From NCBI RefSeq assembly GCF_000427295.1, contig NZ_ATNM01000118.1, positions 1 through 64,000 of the forward strand: a DNA stretch of 64,000 nucleotides. The letters run 5' to 3'. Shown here piece after piece: positions 39,014 to 49,212 of the stretch (its first letter is position 1; each line of letters starts with the position of its first letter). Source of the DNA: Cyclobacterium qasimii M12-11B (GTDB lineage: Bacteria; Bacteroidota; Bacteroidia; Cytophagales; Cyclobacteriaceae). Position numbers and translations under genes: made by a program. The notes beneath the pieces are model-generated. The model was not told the origin of the DNA and made no database searches. It saw nothing but the letters and a program-made list of their open reading frames with translations.

Positions 39014-39496
39014 TTAATTGAGCACCGCTATTGTTGAAATCAGCTCCTTGTCTTGGGGATTTATGATCTTTTTCGCTTCATCTGTGCCCTTGTTTGTTAC
39101 ACTCGACAGTTCAAGAGGTACCTCTGTGGTAATCGCACTGTATTTTTGAATGCTTGCATCTACTTCTGCCCCAAACTCCACGTGTAAATCATCTGTGATG
39201 GCTGTTCCATGAAGTAGCCCTTTACTCCCAACGACGATAGTTTTAGAGCCTATTACCTTACCTACAACTTCCCCTAAAATCACAACCTCAGCTCCTTCTA
39301 TATCCCCAATTACTTGTCCTGTTTCTCCAATAACAACCTTTTTTCGGGTCCTTATATTTCCTTGAATAACGCCTTCTATCCTAAGGTCATTTTCTGTAGA
39401 CACATCACCCATCACCCTAAATCCCCGCAAAAAAAAGGAAACAAAACCCAAAGGGTGGATCGTCAATTTCGCGGTATTTTTAGGAGTCATCATCAA
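39014..39496 (-). CDS. Bactofilin (polymer-forming cytoskeletal protein)
   Basis: A 160-residue bactofilin-domain (DUF583) protein that self-assembles into filaments in many bacteria. The beta-helical core repeats glycine/valine turns: DLRIEGVIQGNIRTRKKVVI, GQVIGDIEGAEVVILGE and VVGKVIGSKTIVVGSKG. The N-terminal 35 residues (HPLGFVSFFLRGF) are unusual and could be a short membrane or shape-targeting element. The C-terminus is acidic and variable. Bactofilins organise cell-wall or cell-shape factors. The gene is alone, 498 bases from smc and divergent from it. Confidence 0.83.
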   Translation of the reverse strand: MMMTPKNTAKLTIHPLGFVSFFLRGFRVMGDVSTENDLRIEGVIQGNIRTRKKVVIGETGQVIGDIEGAEVVILGEVVGKVIGSKTIVVGSKGLLHGTAITDDLHVEFGAEVDASIQKYSAITTEVPLELSSVTNKGTDEAKKIINPQDKELISTIAVLN

Positions 39497-39943
39497 TAAT
39501 TTTTATTTAGACTATTAAAATCAGGTATGCAAAAAGCAAATAAACAAAACTTGCCATTAGATTACAATTCAATTTTGGTAGTTGCTAATAATTGTAATTG
39601 TCGTCCGTTCAAATTTTTGTAACCCTTTTTAAATTACCATTATTTATATACGCTCACTTTAGCTCAATAATTAGCCTTTTTCAATTAAAAAATTAATTAT
39701 TTCGACATTTTTAAGCCTTAATTTCAAAAATTTTTAATTTAAAAAAGTTTGTAATTCAGGGATTTAAAATCAATTTCATAAGTTTATTTACAATCTTTTC
39801 TAAGTAGACCAAATCACTATCCATGCAATTTTTAAGATTTCGGAATGAAGGGATGGGTATTTCAAAATATCCATTTTAAACCAATCAGGCCTCCATGTAA
39901 TCCATTGTAAATAAAGGCCGTTGAAAGCTTACCATTTTAGCCA
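39497..39943. other. AT-rich intergenic region between bactofilin and smc
   Basis: Around 450 bases of very AT-rich sequence. ATTACAATT (39561-39569) and AATTGTAAT (39590-39598) are perfect 9-base inverted arms around 20 bases, close to the bactofilin start. No gene or RNA is visible. Confidence 0.35.
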
Positions 39944-39974
39944 TTTGAAAATTGAATGGATTAGGTTAAATTTG
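39944..39974 (+). promoter_or_regulatory. Bacteroidota-type promoter of smc
   Basis: TTTG at 39944-39947 and TAAATTTG at 39967-39974 are separated by 19 bases, the consensus -33/-7 arrangement. The -7 box ends 20 bases before the smc ATG, giving a short leader. Confidence 0.6.
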
Positions 39975-39994
39975 TTTAGGTTTAAATCTACTAC

Positions 39995-42900
39995 ATGCAA
40001 CTCTCCAAATTAGAAATCAGAGGTTTTAAAAGTTTTGGCGACAAAGTGATGATCCACTTTGACAAAGGAATCACTGGAATAGTGGGCCCGAATGGTTGTG
40101 GGAAATCAAATGTTGTAGATGCCATCAGATGGGTACTTGGAGAGCAGAAAACCAGAATGTTGCGTTCTGACAAAATGGAAAATGTCATTTTTAATGGCAC
40201 CAAAAATAGAAAGCAACTCAACATGGCTGAGGTTTCTCTGACCTTTGAAAACACCAAAAACCTGCTGCCTACAGAATACACGCATGTCACAATTACCAGA
40301 CGTTATTACCGCTCAGGGGAAAGCGAATATTTATTGAATGACATCACCTGTCGCTTAAAAGACATTACAAACCTATTCATGGACACAGGGATTAATTCTA
40401 ATAGCTATGCTATAATAGAATTAAAAATGATCGATGAATTGCTCAATGATAAAAACAATTCCAGAAGAGAATTATTTGAGGAAGCAGCTGGTATTTCTAA
40501 GTTTAAAACCAGAAAAAAAGAAACACTTAAAAAACTAGGAGATACAGATGTAGACCTCGACAGGGTCGAGGACTTATTGTTTGAAATAGAAAAAACTTAA
40601 AGTCCCTAGAAAAACAAGCCAGACAGGCGACCAGATATTTTGAAATAAAGAAAGATTACAAATCGGCCAGCATCGCTCTCGCAAAAAAAGGAGTCTTCGA
40701 CCAACGCGATTCCCTTATAAACCTGAACAATAAGCTGGAAGCCGAAAATGATCAAAAAGTACAACTAAACGCAACATTAGCGAATAAAGACGCATTTCTG
40801 GAAAACCTTAAAACAGAAATGATCAACAAGGAAAAACTACTGGGAAGTAGGCAAAAAGCCTTAAATGAACACGTTAATAAAATTCGTCAGTTTGAAAGTG
40901 ATAAAAAATTAAAAATGAAAGGCTAAGGTTCCTTCAGGACAAATCCCATCAATTGCGTGAGCAAATCGAACAGGATAAGAAAAGCAATGAAAGAGCGGGG
41001 TTCAGTATAAAATCTCTCGAACAAGAACAAAGAATTTCGGAAAAACTCACCAATGAAAAAGAAATTACTGTAAATGAATTAAAAGCCGTTTACGAGGAAA
41101 AGAAGGCAATGCACAATGCCTCTTTAGAAAAACAAAAAGTAATGCAAAGTACTTTCGCTCGCAAACGAGACGAAATGTACCAGCTATCTAAAAGTCAGGA
41201 AATTAAACAAATACAACTCACTACTATAAAGCAGGAGTTGGAAAAAACAGCTACAGATGACAACAGTCAAATAGAAAATCTTGCTGGATTTGAAGACAAA
41301 CTTCAACTAATCAAGTCTCAATTAGACAAAGAAAACAAGGCCTTTGAAAGCCTAAAGAGTGAAGAGGCTGCTCACCTGGCAAAGCAGGAAGAAACCAGCA
41401 GAATGCAGGAATTGATAAGGGAAGAGCTTACGCAGGTGAACCGTAAACTGGACGCGAAAAGCAATGAATTCCAACTTACAAAATCCCTAGTTGACAACCT
41501 GGAGGGTTTTCCAGAGGCCATTAAGTTTCTGAGAAAAAACAGTCAGTGGGGCAAAAACATGCCATTGCTTTCAGACATTATCACTACTGATGAAAAGTAT
41601 AGGGTTACCATAGAAAATTTTTTAGAAAACTACATGAATTATTATGTAGTTGACAATGACACAGAAGCAATTGCTGCAGTAAAACTCTTAAGCGATTCGG
41701 GCAAAGGGAAAGCACATTTCTTTGTCCTGGAAAGATTTGAAAAATTTAGAGCAAGCCAAAACAAGCTTTTTCCAGATGCTGTAGCAGCGACAGAAATTAT
41801 AGAGTATGATTCTAAATATGCGCCATTGGTGGCTTATTTATTGGACGATGTCTACATATTTGCAGGAGACATTCACCAGGTTCCAAAAAACGCAGGAAGG
41901 AATATTTATCACAGAAAGTGGGAAATTTATCGATCGAAAGTTTACCATTTCTGGTGGTTCAGTTGGGTTATTTGAGGGCAAAAGGATAGGTAGGGCAAAG
42001 AATCTTGAAAAGCTGGAAAAAGAAATTAAAATTCTACAGAAAAAGATGAATGAAACCAGGGCTAACCTGGATAAAAAAACTGCTGAACTTTCGAAATTAA
42101 AAGCAATTAATTTTAAACAAGCGATTGAAGAAAAACAAGCGATCGTAAATGAATTGAATCAAGATTTTGTTTCAATCAAAACCAAGAAGGAGCAGTTGGC
42201 TGAAATGCTAACTTCAAATGCCAATAAAAAGAAGACATCGAAGAAAAAATCTTCACTCTTACAGAGGAACTGGAAAACTTAGGGCCTTTATTAAAGGAGG
42301 AAAAAGAAGCTTTTGAATACCTGGAGGAAGAAATAAACAATATAAATTCTGACTTACAGGAAGCTTCAGAAGAACTTTCACACAGATCCTCTCAATACAA
42401 TGAAGAGAACATTCTTTACCATCAACAATTAAACAAACTTCAAAGTATAGCTCAGGAAATCACCTTCAAACAAAGTACTTACGAAAGTAGCAAACAGCGA
42501 ATCGAAAAGGCTCAAGGTGAAATGGGGCAAACTGAACAAGAAATAAAATCCCTAATTGACAACAATGAAGTAAAGGATGACGAGCTAATTGAACTCTACG
42601 GAGAGAAAGAGCGCATTGAATCCGGGGTAAATGAAGCTGAAAAAGACTATTACGCTTCAAGGGGGGAATAGATGAAGTAGAAAAAACCATTAGAGAAATC
42701 CAACGAAGAAAAGAGCAGTCGGATAATTTATTAATGGATCTAAAGCAGTCAGCAAATGAAATTAATCTAAAGCTTAATGCCATCAAAGAAAGATTGAGTG
42801 TAGAATTTGAGCTGGACCTGGATAAGATCATGGAGGAAAACCCGGAATTAGAAGATGAACACGCTTCTAAAACTGAAAGCTCTTTGAGAGAAGAGGTCCA

Positions 42901-43552
42901 AAAATCAAAATCAAAATTAGAAAAAATAGGCCCTATTAACCCTATGGCAATGGAAGCTTATGACGAAATTAAGGAGCGTCATACCTTTATTACCACTCAA
43001 AAAGACGACCTCATCAAAGCGAAAGAATCATTGATGTCTACCATTCAAGAAATTGATCAAGTAGCAAAAGAAACTTTCACAGATGCTTTTGAAAAGATAA
43101 AAGTCAACTTCGTTAAGGTTTTTCGGTCTTTGTTTACTGAAGAAGATGATTGCGACCTAAAGCTGACAGACCCTGACATGCCTTTGGAAAGTAGTATTGA
43201 AATCATCGCAAAGCCTAAAGGGAAACGTCCATTGTCTATCAATCAACTATCCGGTGGTGAAAAGACTTTGACTGCCACTTCCTTATTGTTTTCCATCTAT
43301 CTGCTAAAACCTGCACCATTTTGTATCTTCGATGAGGTAGATGCACCTTTAGATGATGCCAATATTGATAAATTCAACCAAATCATTCAGAAGTTCTCGA
43401 ATGAGTCCCAATTTATAATTGTCACTCATAATAAGCGAACCATGGCAAGTACAGATATAATTTATGGCATTACCATGATAGAAACAGGAGTTTCCAGAGT
43501 TGTACCTGTAGATTTGAGAGAGCTGGTAGATGAGGAGGCTTCACCAGAATAA
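39995..43552 (+). CDS. smc: Chromosome segregation ATPase SMC, with five frame breaks
   Basis: A condensin-type SMC of ~1186 residues once five single-base indels are repaired. The N-terminal head has KSFGDK and the Walker A GPNGCGKSN (residues ~31-39). Long coiled coils flank a hinge (near FLRKNSQWGKNMPLLSDII and the TISGGSVGLFEGKRIGRAKN segment). The C-terminal head has the signature LSGGEKTLTATSLL and Walker B FCIFDEVDAPLDDAN. Breaks are a missing A at 40590-40595, a missing A at 40911-40915, an extra base near 41885-41899 (probably in the six-A run), a missing A at 42226-42230, and a missing G at 42661-42666. The net shift is three, so repair restores one frame to the stop. SMC compacts and segregates the chromosome and is usually important for growth, so consensus errors are likeliest. 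Confidence 0.92.
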
Positions 43553-43615
43553 GCAGTGAATAATCCTCCTCATTAATTACTTTTTAGGCATAAAGAATTG
43601 CAATAATCCTATGGC

Positions 43616-44107
43616 TTATTTTGGCAGTTTATCAGCAAACCTTCCATAAACCCAAGTTCCGGCGACAGCGCTCAAAAAAGAAACAATCACCACCGTAAAA
43701 CCTGTACCTATTTGAGCAAACAATGGACCTGGACAAGCGCCGGTAATGGCCCAACCCAAACCAAAAATAAAACCGCCATAAATCTGTCCCTTATTGAATT
43801 TTTTATCCGCTATTTTTATGACTTGACCATTGATGGTTTTAATTGAAAACCTTTTGATTATCTGTATGGAAACCATTCCAACAAGAATGGCAGAACCAAT
43901 TACGCCATACATAAAAAAGGATTGAAACCTGAACATTTCCTGAATCCTAAACCAAGAAATAATTTCTCCTTTTACAAAAATTATCCCGAATACGATTCCT
44001 ACGAAAAGGTATTTCAATAAAGACAGACCCGTTTCTCCTTGTTTTACTTTAGCAGCTAAAATAGCATTTTCATCAGCCGCTAAGGCGTCATTTTCTTTTA
44101 ATAACAT
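43616..44107 (-). CDS. YeeE/YedE-family sulfur transport half (second part)
   Basis: A 163-residue membrane protein with ~4 transmembrane segments. GLGWAITGACPGPLFAQIG carries the conserved Cys-Pro-Gly of YeeE/YedE (TsuA-like) carriers, which move thiosulfate or sulfur carried on cysteines. This is the shorter C-terminal-type half; its partner is encoded 33 bases upstream. The pair functions as a split transporter, by analogy. Its neighbour at 45091, an MBL-rhodanese protein, supports a sulfide or thiosulfate detoxification and use role. Nothing is unusual in length. Confidence 0.87.
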   Translation of the reverse strand: MLLKENDALAADENAILAAKVKQGETGLSLLKYLFVGIVFGIIFVKGEIISWFRIQEMFRFQSFFMYGVIGSAILVGMVSIQIIKRFSIKTINGQVIKIADKKFNKGQIYGGFIFGLGWAITGACPGPLFAQIGTGFTVVIVSFLSAVAGTWVYGRFADKLPK

Positions 44108-44140
44108 GCTTATATTTTTTTATTTGAATCGTTAATTTTA

Positions 44141-44722
44141 TCAAAAGCCTACCAAATTCATGATGAAGGGTAAAAACAAATGAGTCATTACTAATCCTCC
44201 AATCATAAAAAATATTGTTGCTACTACTGATGGCCATTGAAGGTTACTTATTCCCATAATCGCATGACCTGAGGTACATCCACCTGCATACCTGGTGCCA
44301 AATCCAACCAGAAAACCACCAATTACAAAGAAAAACAAGCCTTTGAGGGTAAATAAATTATCCCAGCTAAATATCTCTGCTGGTAATAAATTTTCAAAAT
44401 TTGTTATTCCCAAAGCATTCAAATCCCTTTGGGTGCTTTCAGCAATTACAATCGTTTCAGGATTTGATAGAAACATTGCAGCTATGAATCCCCCTATTAA
44501 TATACCTGTCACAAACATTAAGTTCCAGGCTTCTTCTTTCCAATTGTATTGGAAGAAAGGGATTTTAGCAGGTACACAGACCGCACAAATATGCCTTAAG
44601 GAAGATGAGATGCCAAAGGACCTGTTTCCCAATAATAAGAGTATGGGTACTGTAAGACCTATCATAGGCCCAGCAATATACCATGGCCAAGGTTGACTGA
44701 GCCAGTTCAAGAATTCATTCAT
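44141..44722 (-). CDS. YeeE/YedE-family sulfur transport half (first part)
   Basis: A 193-residue membrane protein with ~5 transmembrane segments and the conserved [16 protein letters not shown] motif, whose Cys marks the YeeE/YedE fold. It also carries a [12 protein letters not shown] loop with two Cys. It precedes the second half by 33 bases and follows an MBL-rhodanese gene by a 368-base gap. The likely substrate is thiosulfate or a sulfane-sulfur compound, by family analogy. Confidence 0.87.
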   Translation of the reverse strand: MNEFLNWLSQPWPWYIAGPMIGLTVPILLLLGNRSFGISSSLRHICAVCVPAKIPFFQYNWKEEAWNLMFVTGILIGGFIAAMFLSNPETIVIAESTQRDLNALGITNFENLLPAEIFSWDNLFTLKGLFFFVIGGFLVGFGTRYAGGCTSGHAIMGISNLQWPSVVATIFFMIGGLVMTHLFLPFIMNLVGF

Positions 44723-45090
44723 TATTATAAATTATTTTTTGTTTACAAATGATAATGTATCACGAAATAGCTTTCTAGTAACCACAACACTTCCCGAATA
44801 AAGGCTAGTGCAAGCTAATACGAGACCAATCGAATAATCAGGTTGAACACAGAGTTAGACTATCGACAATGACCGTAGAAAGCTTAAAGAAAGATAGAAA
44901 GTGATTTTATTCAGCAATACAATTAGATGGGTTTTCGGGGCATAGAATAAATTTCCCAAGAGAACAAAATAAACGTCTGATTAGGTTCAAGAGCCCCGAA
45001 AGTAAACGCTAAATACCAACGGGACCCTAATTTTACTAACAGTATATATCGTTCAAGAATACTATTGCCACAAAGGATCAAATCCCAACC
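44723..45090. other. Gap between the MBL-rhodanese and YeeE genes
   Basis: About 368 bases on the path of minus-strand transcription. No gene is visible. It is long for an operon, so the YeeE pair probably has its own promoter here; none is certain. Confidence 0.4.
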
Positions 45091-46512
45091 TTATAACATC
45101 GTTGTAGGGCATGCATATTCACTGATATTGAACTTATCAGAGGATTTAATGGCATCAAAACCACCTTTCACATTAATCAAGTTATCATAGCCTCTGGCCC
45201 TCAATACAGAACAAAAAACCATAGAACGATAACCACCCGCACAGTGAACCATATAGGTTTTGTCTTTATCAATTTGGTTCATACTTTCGTTTATGTAATC
45301 CAAGGGCGCATTAATAGAACCAATAACATGCTCACTAAAGTGTTCACTTGCTTTACGAACATCCAAGACAAGATTCTCAGGATGTGTGATCGAAAGGTCT
45401 TTGAGTTCATCAACATCTATGGATGGTATAATGTCTATTTCTTTACCTGCTGCTATCCATGCAGCTATCCCACCATTTAGAAAACCAATGGCATGATCGT
45501 AACCAACTCTAGCCAACCTGGTGATCACTTCCTCTTCCCTGCCTTTTTCTGCTACGATTAACAGTTCTTGTTTGACATCAGGAATGAGACTTCCTACCCA
45601 CACTGCAAAGCTTCCATCAATACCAATGTTAATAGCATTAGGGATAAAACTCTTTGCGAATACTTCAGGGCTTCGTGTATCCAAAACTATGGCTCCAGTC
45701 TGGTTGGCTAAATATTCGAAATCCTCAGGAGAAAGTGCCTCCTGTCCTCTTTCTAGAACTTCGTCTATGCTGTCATATCCCTTTATATTCATCATTACAT
45801 TCTGGGGGAAATAGGCAGGAGGAGGAGTAAGACCATTTAATACCTGAGCAGTAAAGGATTCCTTAGACATCTCTTGTAAGGCATAGTTTGTTTTCTTCTG
45901 GTTACCCAAAGTATCATGCGTTTCTTTGCTCATATTTTTACCACAGGCACTTCCAGCACCATGTGCAGGATAGATGATCAAATCATCTGGCAAGGGTAAA
46001 ATTTTCTCCCTTAAGGAGTCATATAAATATCCCGCAAGTTTTTCTTGGGTAAGGTCAGCTATTACTTTTTGAGCGAGGTCGGGTCTACCAACATCCCCGA
46101 TAAATAAGGTATCACCAGTAAACAATGCTTCTGACTTCCCTTCCTCATTGATCAAAAGAAAGACCGAACTTTCCATGGTATGTCCAGGGGTATGTATTAC
46201 TCGGATTTTACTTTTTCCAAGGATAAATTCTTGTTGATCTTTTGCTACTGTAGCTTCAAAACCCAATTCCATATCTGTTGGTCCAAAGACAATTGAGGCA
46301 TTGGTTTTCTTTGCAAGGTCAATATGTCCGGAAACAAAATCAGCGTGAAAATGCGTTTCAAAAATATATTTAATTTTTGCCCCGTTCTTATCTGCTTTGT
46401 CGATGTAAGGTTGGACTTCTCTCAATGGGTCTATAATAGCAGCTTCACCATTAGATTCTAAATAATACGCTCCTTGAGCTAAACAACCGGTATAAATTTG
46501 TTCTATTTTCAT
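45091..46512 (-). CDS. MBL-fold persulfide dioxygenase/rhodanese protein (second copy)
   Basis: A ~473-residue paralogue of the 12708 gene. The MBL domain has FETHFHADFVSGH, HTPGHTMESS, GDTLFIGDVGRPDL and PAHGAGSACGK. Two rhodanese domains follow: a degenerate one (LDTRSPEVFAKSFIPNAIN) without a catalytic Cys and an active-looking one (LDVRKASEHFSEHVIGSINA, then HCAGGYRSM). I start it at 46512 (MKIEQIYTGCLAQGAYYLES); an in-frame ATG at 46578 would add 22 residues with no support. Gene order with two YeeE halves is the common sulfide/thiosulfate module of marine Bacteroidota. Confidence 0.9.
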   Translation of the reverse strand: MKIEQIYTGCLAQGAYYLESNGEAAIIDPLREVQPYIDKADKNGAKIKYIFETHFHADFVSGHIDLAKKTNASIVFGPTDMELGFEATVAKDQQEFILGKSKIRVIHTPGHTMESSVFLLINEEGKSEALFTGDTLFIGDVGRPDLAQKVIADLTQEKLAGYLYDSLREKILPLPDDLIIYPAHGAGSACGKNMSKETHDTLGNQKKTNYALQEMSKESFTAQVLNGLTPPPAYFPQNVMMNIKGYDSIDEVLERGQEALSPEDFEYLANQTGAIVLDTRSPEVFAKSFIPNAINIGIDGSFAVWVGSLIPDVKQELLIVAEKGREEEVITRLARVGYDHAIGFLNGGIAAWIAAGKEIDIIPSIDVDELKDLSITHPENLVLDVRKASEHFSEHVIGSINAPLDYINESMNQIDKDKTYMVHCAGGYRSMVFCSVLRARGYDNLINVKGGFDAIKSSDKFNISEYACPTTML

Positions 46513-46851
46513 AGTAGATTTCAGTTCATTTAATGATAGCATAAAACTACGAGTAAAATTTATGGTACAATATGACATTAGTCACACAAGTAAGGTGATG
46601 CTGTCATTAGAACATTAAGTCCAGGTTAAACCGTTCAAAAAGAGTAATAACTCCCAAAACAGACCTTCCCACTCATCGACGGGGAGTCTTACTTTGCAGA
46701 AAGCGCATTGAACAAAAAAATTAATTGATTGGTGAAATCTTACTTAAATCAGTAAGCAACAAAATTCACATTCGCTCTGAAAAGACTCAGTGATAAAAAA
46801 GAAATCGGATTTTTAGGGAACCTGATTTACGAAGTGAAAAATAATTTGAGC
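46513..46851. other. Intergenic region upstream of the second MBL-rhodanese gene
   Basis: About 340 bases between the terminator of the exb cluster and the MBL-rhodanese start. It should contain the latter's promoter on the minus strand. No gene, RNA or clear operator is seen. Confidence 0.35.
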
Positions 46852-46886
46852 AAAAAAAAAGCTGTTTCCGAAGAAACAGCTTTTTT
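46852..46886. terminator. Terminator of the exbB-exbD operon
   Basis: GCTGTTTC (46861-46868) pairs with GAAACAGC (46873-46880) around CGAA, with nine A on the left and six T on the right, so it works in either direction. It lies 22 bases beyond the second exbD stop on the minus strand. Confidence 0.88.
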
Positions 46887-46908
46887 AATAATTTATAAAA
46901 TCCTTAAG

Positions 46909-47372
46909 TTAGTTGTTTTCAACTTTACCTACAGATGCATACATAAGTTTCCTAGCGTCTGCTTCTCTAAGTTCGAATTGAATATCACTAATTGGTCCCA
47001 TTTTTACATCTCTATCTGCTTTCAGCGAAATCCAAATTTGATCTCTTTCAGCTTCCGAAAGCGCATCTTTTTGTTGGTTTACCCATAGCACTATATCAGA
47101 AGTATTAATCAACACATCATTGGCTTGTAACCTAGGTTCAGAACCGTATAATGATGGATTTTTAGGCTTTCCAATATAAAGATAAGAAATCAAAGTTTTC
47201 TTTTGAATCTTCTGCAATTGAGAAGCCTGGGGGATCTTTTGTTCCACCAATATGGTTTGTTCTCTCAATACAGTTGTTACCATAAAGAAAAACAACAACA
47301 TAAAGATAATATCGGGTAATGCCGAAGTAGGAATATTGGTTTCCGCCTTGGTTTTCTTTTAAACTTTGACAT
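46909..47372 (-). CDS. exbD: ExbD/TolR biopolymer transport protein (second copy), frameshifted
   Basis: A ~154-residue ExbD with one N-terminal transmembrane helix (IIFMLLFFFMVTTVL) and a periplasmic domain (EADARKLMYASVGKVE at the end). The downstream frame alone begins inside the helix (47301), but joining the frame from the ATG at 47372 gives MSKFKRKTKAETNIPTSALP leading straight into it. One A is missing on the coding strand, where the plus strand has TTTT at 47352-47355. With ExbB it harvests proton motive force for TonB-dependent transport. It starts two bases after the first exbD stop. Confidence 0.88.
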
Positions 47373-47374
47373 AA

Positions 47375-48013
47375 TTAGCTTCCAGATTTATCAGGTTCAG
47401 CAATGGAGATGGCCATTGGAATATTTTCTTTTCCACGGTCTATTAGCTCCTTTTCGGCAGCAGACTGGCCTGACAGGGTTCTGTATTCTTCACCTGAAAG
47501 TCCCACACGCTCTCCATAAATTTCGAAGTAAGCCTGTTTTATTAAATCAAGCACCTCTAAGTAAGTCTCGTAGCTGGTACCTCTATTTGTTTTAATGGAG
47601 ATTACCGCGCCGCCCGACATAGGATGATCAGAAGATTCAGGGCTTTGATCTGCAATACCTTTTAAAGATGGTGGCAAACTATTGAATAGCGCCGTTGCAT
47701 CTTCATCAGGATTCCCGAAGTTCAAAATGAAAGATTTAATTTCCTCTGAAAGCCCTTTGGTATCGTTTCTAAACTCTCCTTCAATCAAAAGATCATCATT
47801 TGCATTGATCAGAATATTAAAAATATTCCGCTCATTCAATTCCACTTCTGGTGGGGGCTGATTAGGATCTTGCTTTGGAGGAAGGATGTTCATTATCCCT
47901 TTATCCGAAGCAATTGTCGTAGTCACGAGAAAGAAGATAAGAAGCAAGAAGGCGATGTCTGCCATCGATCCTGCATTTACCTCCTGAGCCATTCTACCTC
48001 TCTTGCTAGCCAT
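47375..48013 (-). CDS. exbD: ExbD/TolR biopolymer transport protein (first copy)
   Basis: A 212-residue ExbD with the helix MADIAFLLLIFFLVTTTI, where the Asp of ADI is the usual proton-carrying residue, then a periplasmic part containing PPKQDPNQPPPEVELNER and the GGAVISIKTNRGTSYETYL segment. It is longer than typical ExbD (~140), with a C-terminal extension rich in charge. Bacteroidota commonly carry two ExbD genes in tandem. It lies 30 bases after the small membrane protein. Confidence 0.9.
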   Translation of the reverse strand: MASKRGRMAQEVNAGSMADIAFLLLIFFLVTTTIASDKGIMNILPPKQDPNQPPPEVELNERNIFNILINANDDLLIEGEFRNDTKGLSEEIKSFILNFGNPDEDATALFNSLPPSLKGIADQSPESSDHPMSGGAVISIKTNRGTSYETYLEVLDLIKQAYFEIYGERVGLSGEEYRTLSGQSAAEKELIDRGKENIPMAISIAEPDKSGS

Positions 48014-48043
48014 ATTATTTAATTAATTTATTAATTTCCGTAA

Positions 48044-48343
48044 TTACAATCCCAACAATTGCAAGTAAAACAGGGCGTAAACTGTAAGCAATATACCACC
48101 GACCACTTTAGCTCCTTCTGGAGTTATGTTAAATGGGTCAGCCATGTATTTTGCAGCTACGTCACCATTGGCGGTAGAATAAGCTACCCCAAATACAACA
48201 CCTATTACAGCCACTCCAACGAGTGTCTTTAAAAGGCTCTTAGGATCTCCCAAGGAGTTGATCAATGGCATTATGATAGACAATATCACACCAATGATTA
48301 CCAGCAAGTACCCTGCATATAAGAATATATCAGTAGTATCCAT
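48044..48343 (-). CDS. Small three-helix membrane protein in the exb operon
   Basis: A 99-residue protein with about three hydrophobic helices (IFLYAGYLLVIIGVILSII, LLKTLVGVAVIGVVFGVAY, VGGILLTVYALFYLQLLGL). It sits between exbB and exbD in the position where Bacteroidota exb operons often encode an uncharacterised membrane protein. It is probably an auxiliary subunit or assembly factor of the ExbB-ExbD motor, which is inference from position only. Confidence 0.8.
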   Translation of the reverse strand: MDTTDIFLYAGYLLVIIGVILSIIMPLINSLGDPKSLLKTLVGVAVIGVVFGVAYSTANGDVAAKYMADPFNITPEGAKVVGGILLTVYALFYLQLLGL

Positions 48344-48402
48344 TTTATCTTAAATATATAAGTGAATAATTCATTTATTAGAAAAACATTAAATTGACTA
48401 GA

Positions 48403-49212
48403 TTATCTAGTCAATTTATGCTTAACCAAAATGTCTACTAAGCTGATGGAAGCATCTTCCATATCATTTACAATACCATCGATTTTAGCCACACAGTAGT
48501 TGTAAAACAACTGAAGGATAATCGCAACGATCAAACCAGCAACTGTGGTCAAAAGGGCAATTTTAATACCACCCGCAACAAGTGAAGGAGAGATATCACC
48601 AGCAGCTTCAATTGAATCAAATGCACCAATCATACCGATTACAGTACCCATGAAACCAAGCATTGGAGCCAAAGAGATGAAAAGAGAGATCCAAACAAGA
48701 CCTTTTTCTAAACGACCCATTTCAACAGATCCGTAAGCAATGATGGATTTTTCAACCATCTCAATACCTTCAGAGTACCTCATAAGGCCTTGGGTAAAGA
48801 TAGATGCTACAGGTCCTCTAGTTCCTTTAGTAACGTCTTTAGCGGCTTCAATTCCACCTTCTTCTAAAGCACTTTCTACTTTAGCCAACAATTTCTTGGT
48901 GTTTGTAGTAGATAGGTTTAGCGTTACAATTCTCTCCAAAGCTACTGCTAAGCCCAAAATCAAACATAACAATACTGGTGTCATGTAAGTAGGATCTCCT
49001 TCAATAAACTTGTCTTTTATAACTTGATGAAAAGATTGCTCTTCAGCAACTAGGTCATCATCAGTCATAACTGGAGTTGGAGCCGGCGCGGCTTGAACCG
49101 GTGCGGCCTCTTCAGTAGCTTCAGCTTCTGATTCTGTTTCTTCTTGTGCTTTTGTGATCATCGGAGCAAATAACATTCCGAAAAGCATGAACAAAGCGAT
49201 TAACTTTCTCAT
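48403..49212 (-). CDS. exbB: ExbB/TolQ proton channel
   Basis: A ~269-residue MotA/TolQ/ExbB-domain protein. A cleavable signal (LIALFMLFGMLFAPMITKAQ) is followed by an acidic, Ala/Pro-rich linker and three membrane helices (TPVLLCLILGLAVALE, LAPMLGFMGTVIGMIGAF, IALLTTVAGLIVAIILQLFY). The GLMRYSEGIEMVEKSIIAYG cytoplasmic segment is family-typical. I start it at 49212 rather than 49233 so that the signal peptide leads. With ExbD it energises TonB-dependent receptors such as the SusC encoded downstream. Confidence 0.9.
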   Translation of the reverse strand: MRKLIALFMLFGMLFAPMITKAQEETESEAEATEEAAPVQAAPAPTPVMTDDDLVAEEQSFHQVIKDKFIEGDPTYMTPVLLCLILGLAVALERIVTLNLSTTNTKKLLAKVESALEEGGIEAAKDVTKGTRGPVASIFTQGLMRYSEGIEMVEKSIIAYGSVEMGRLEKGLVWISLFISLAPMLGFMGTVIGMIGAFDSIEAAGDISPSLVAGGIKIALLTTVAGLIVAIILQLFYNYCVAKIDGIVNDMEDASISLVDILVKHKLTR

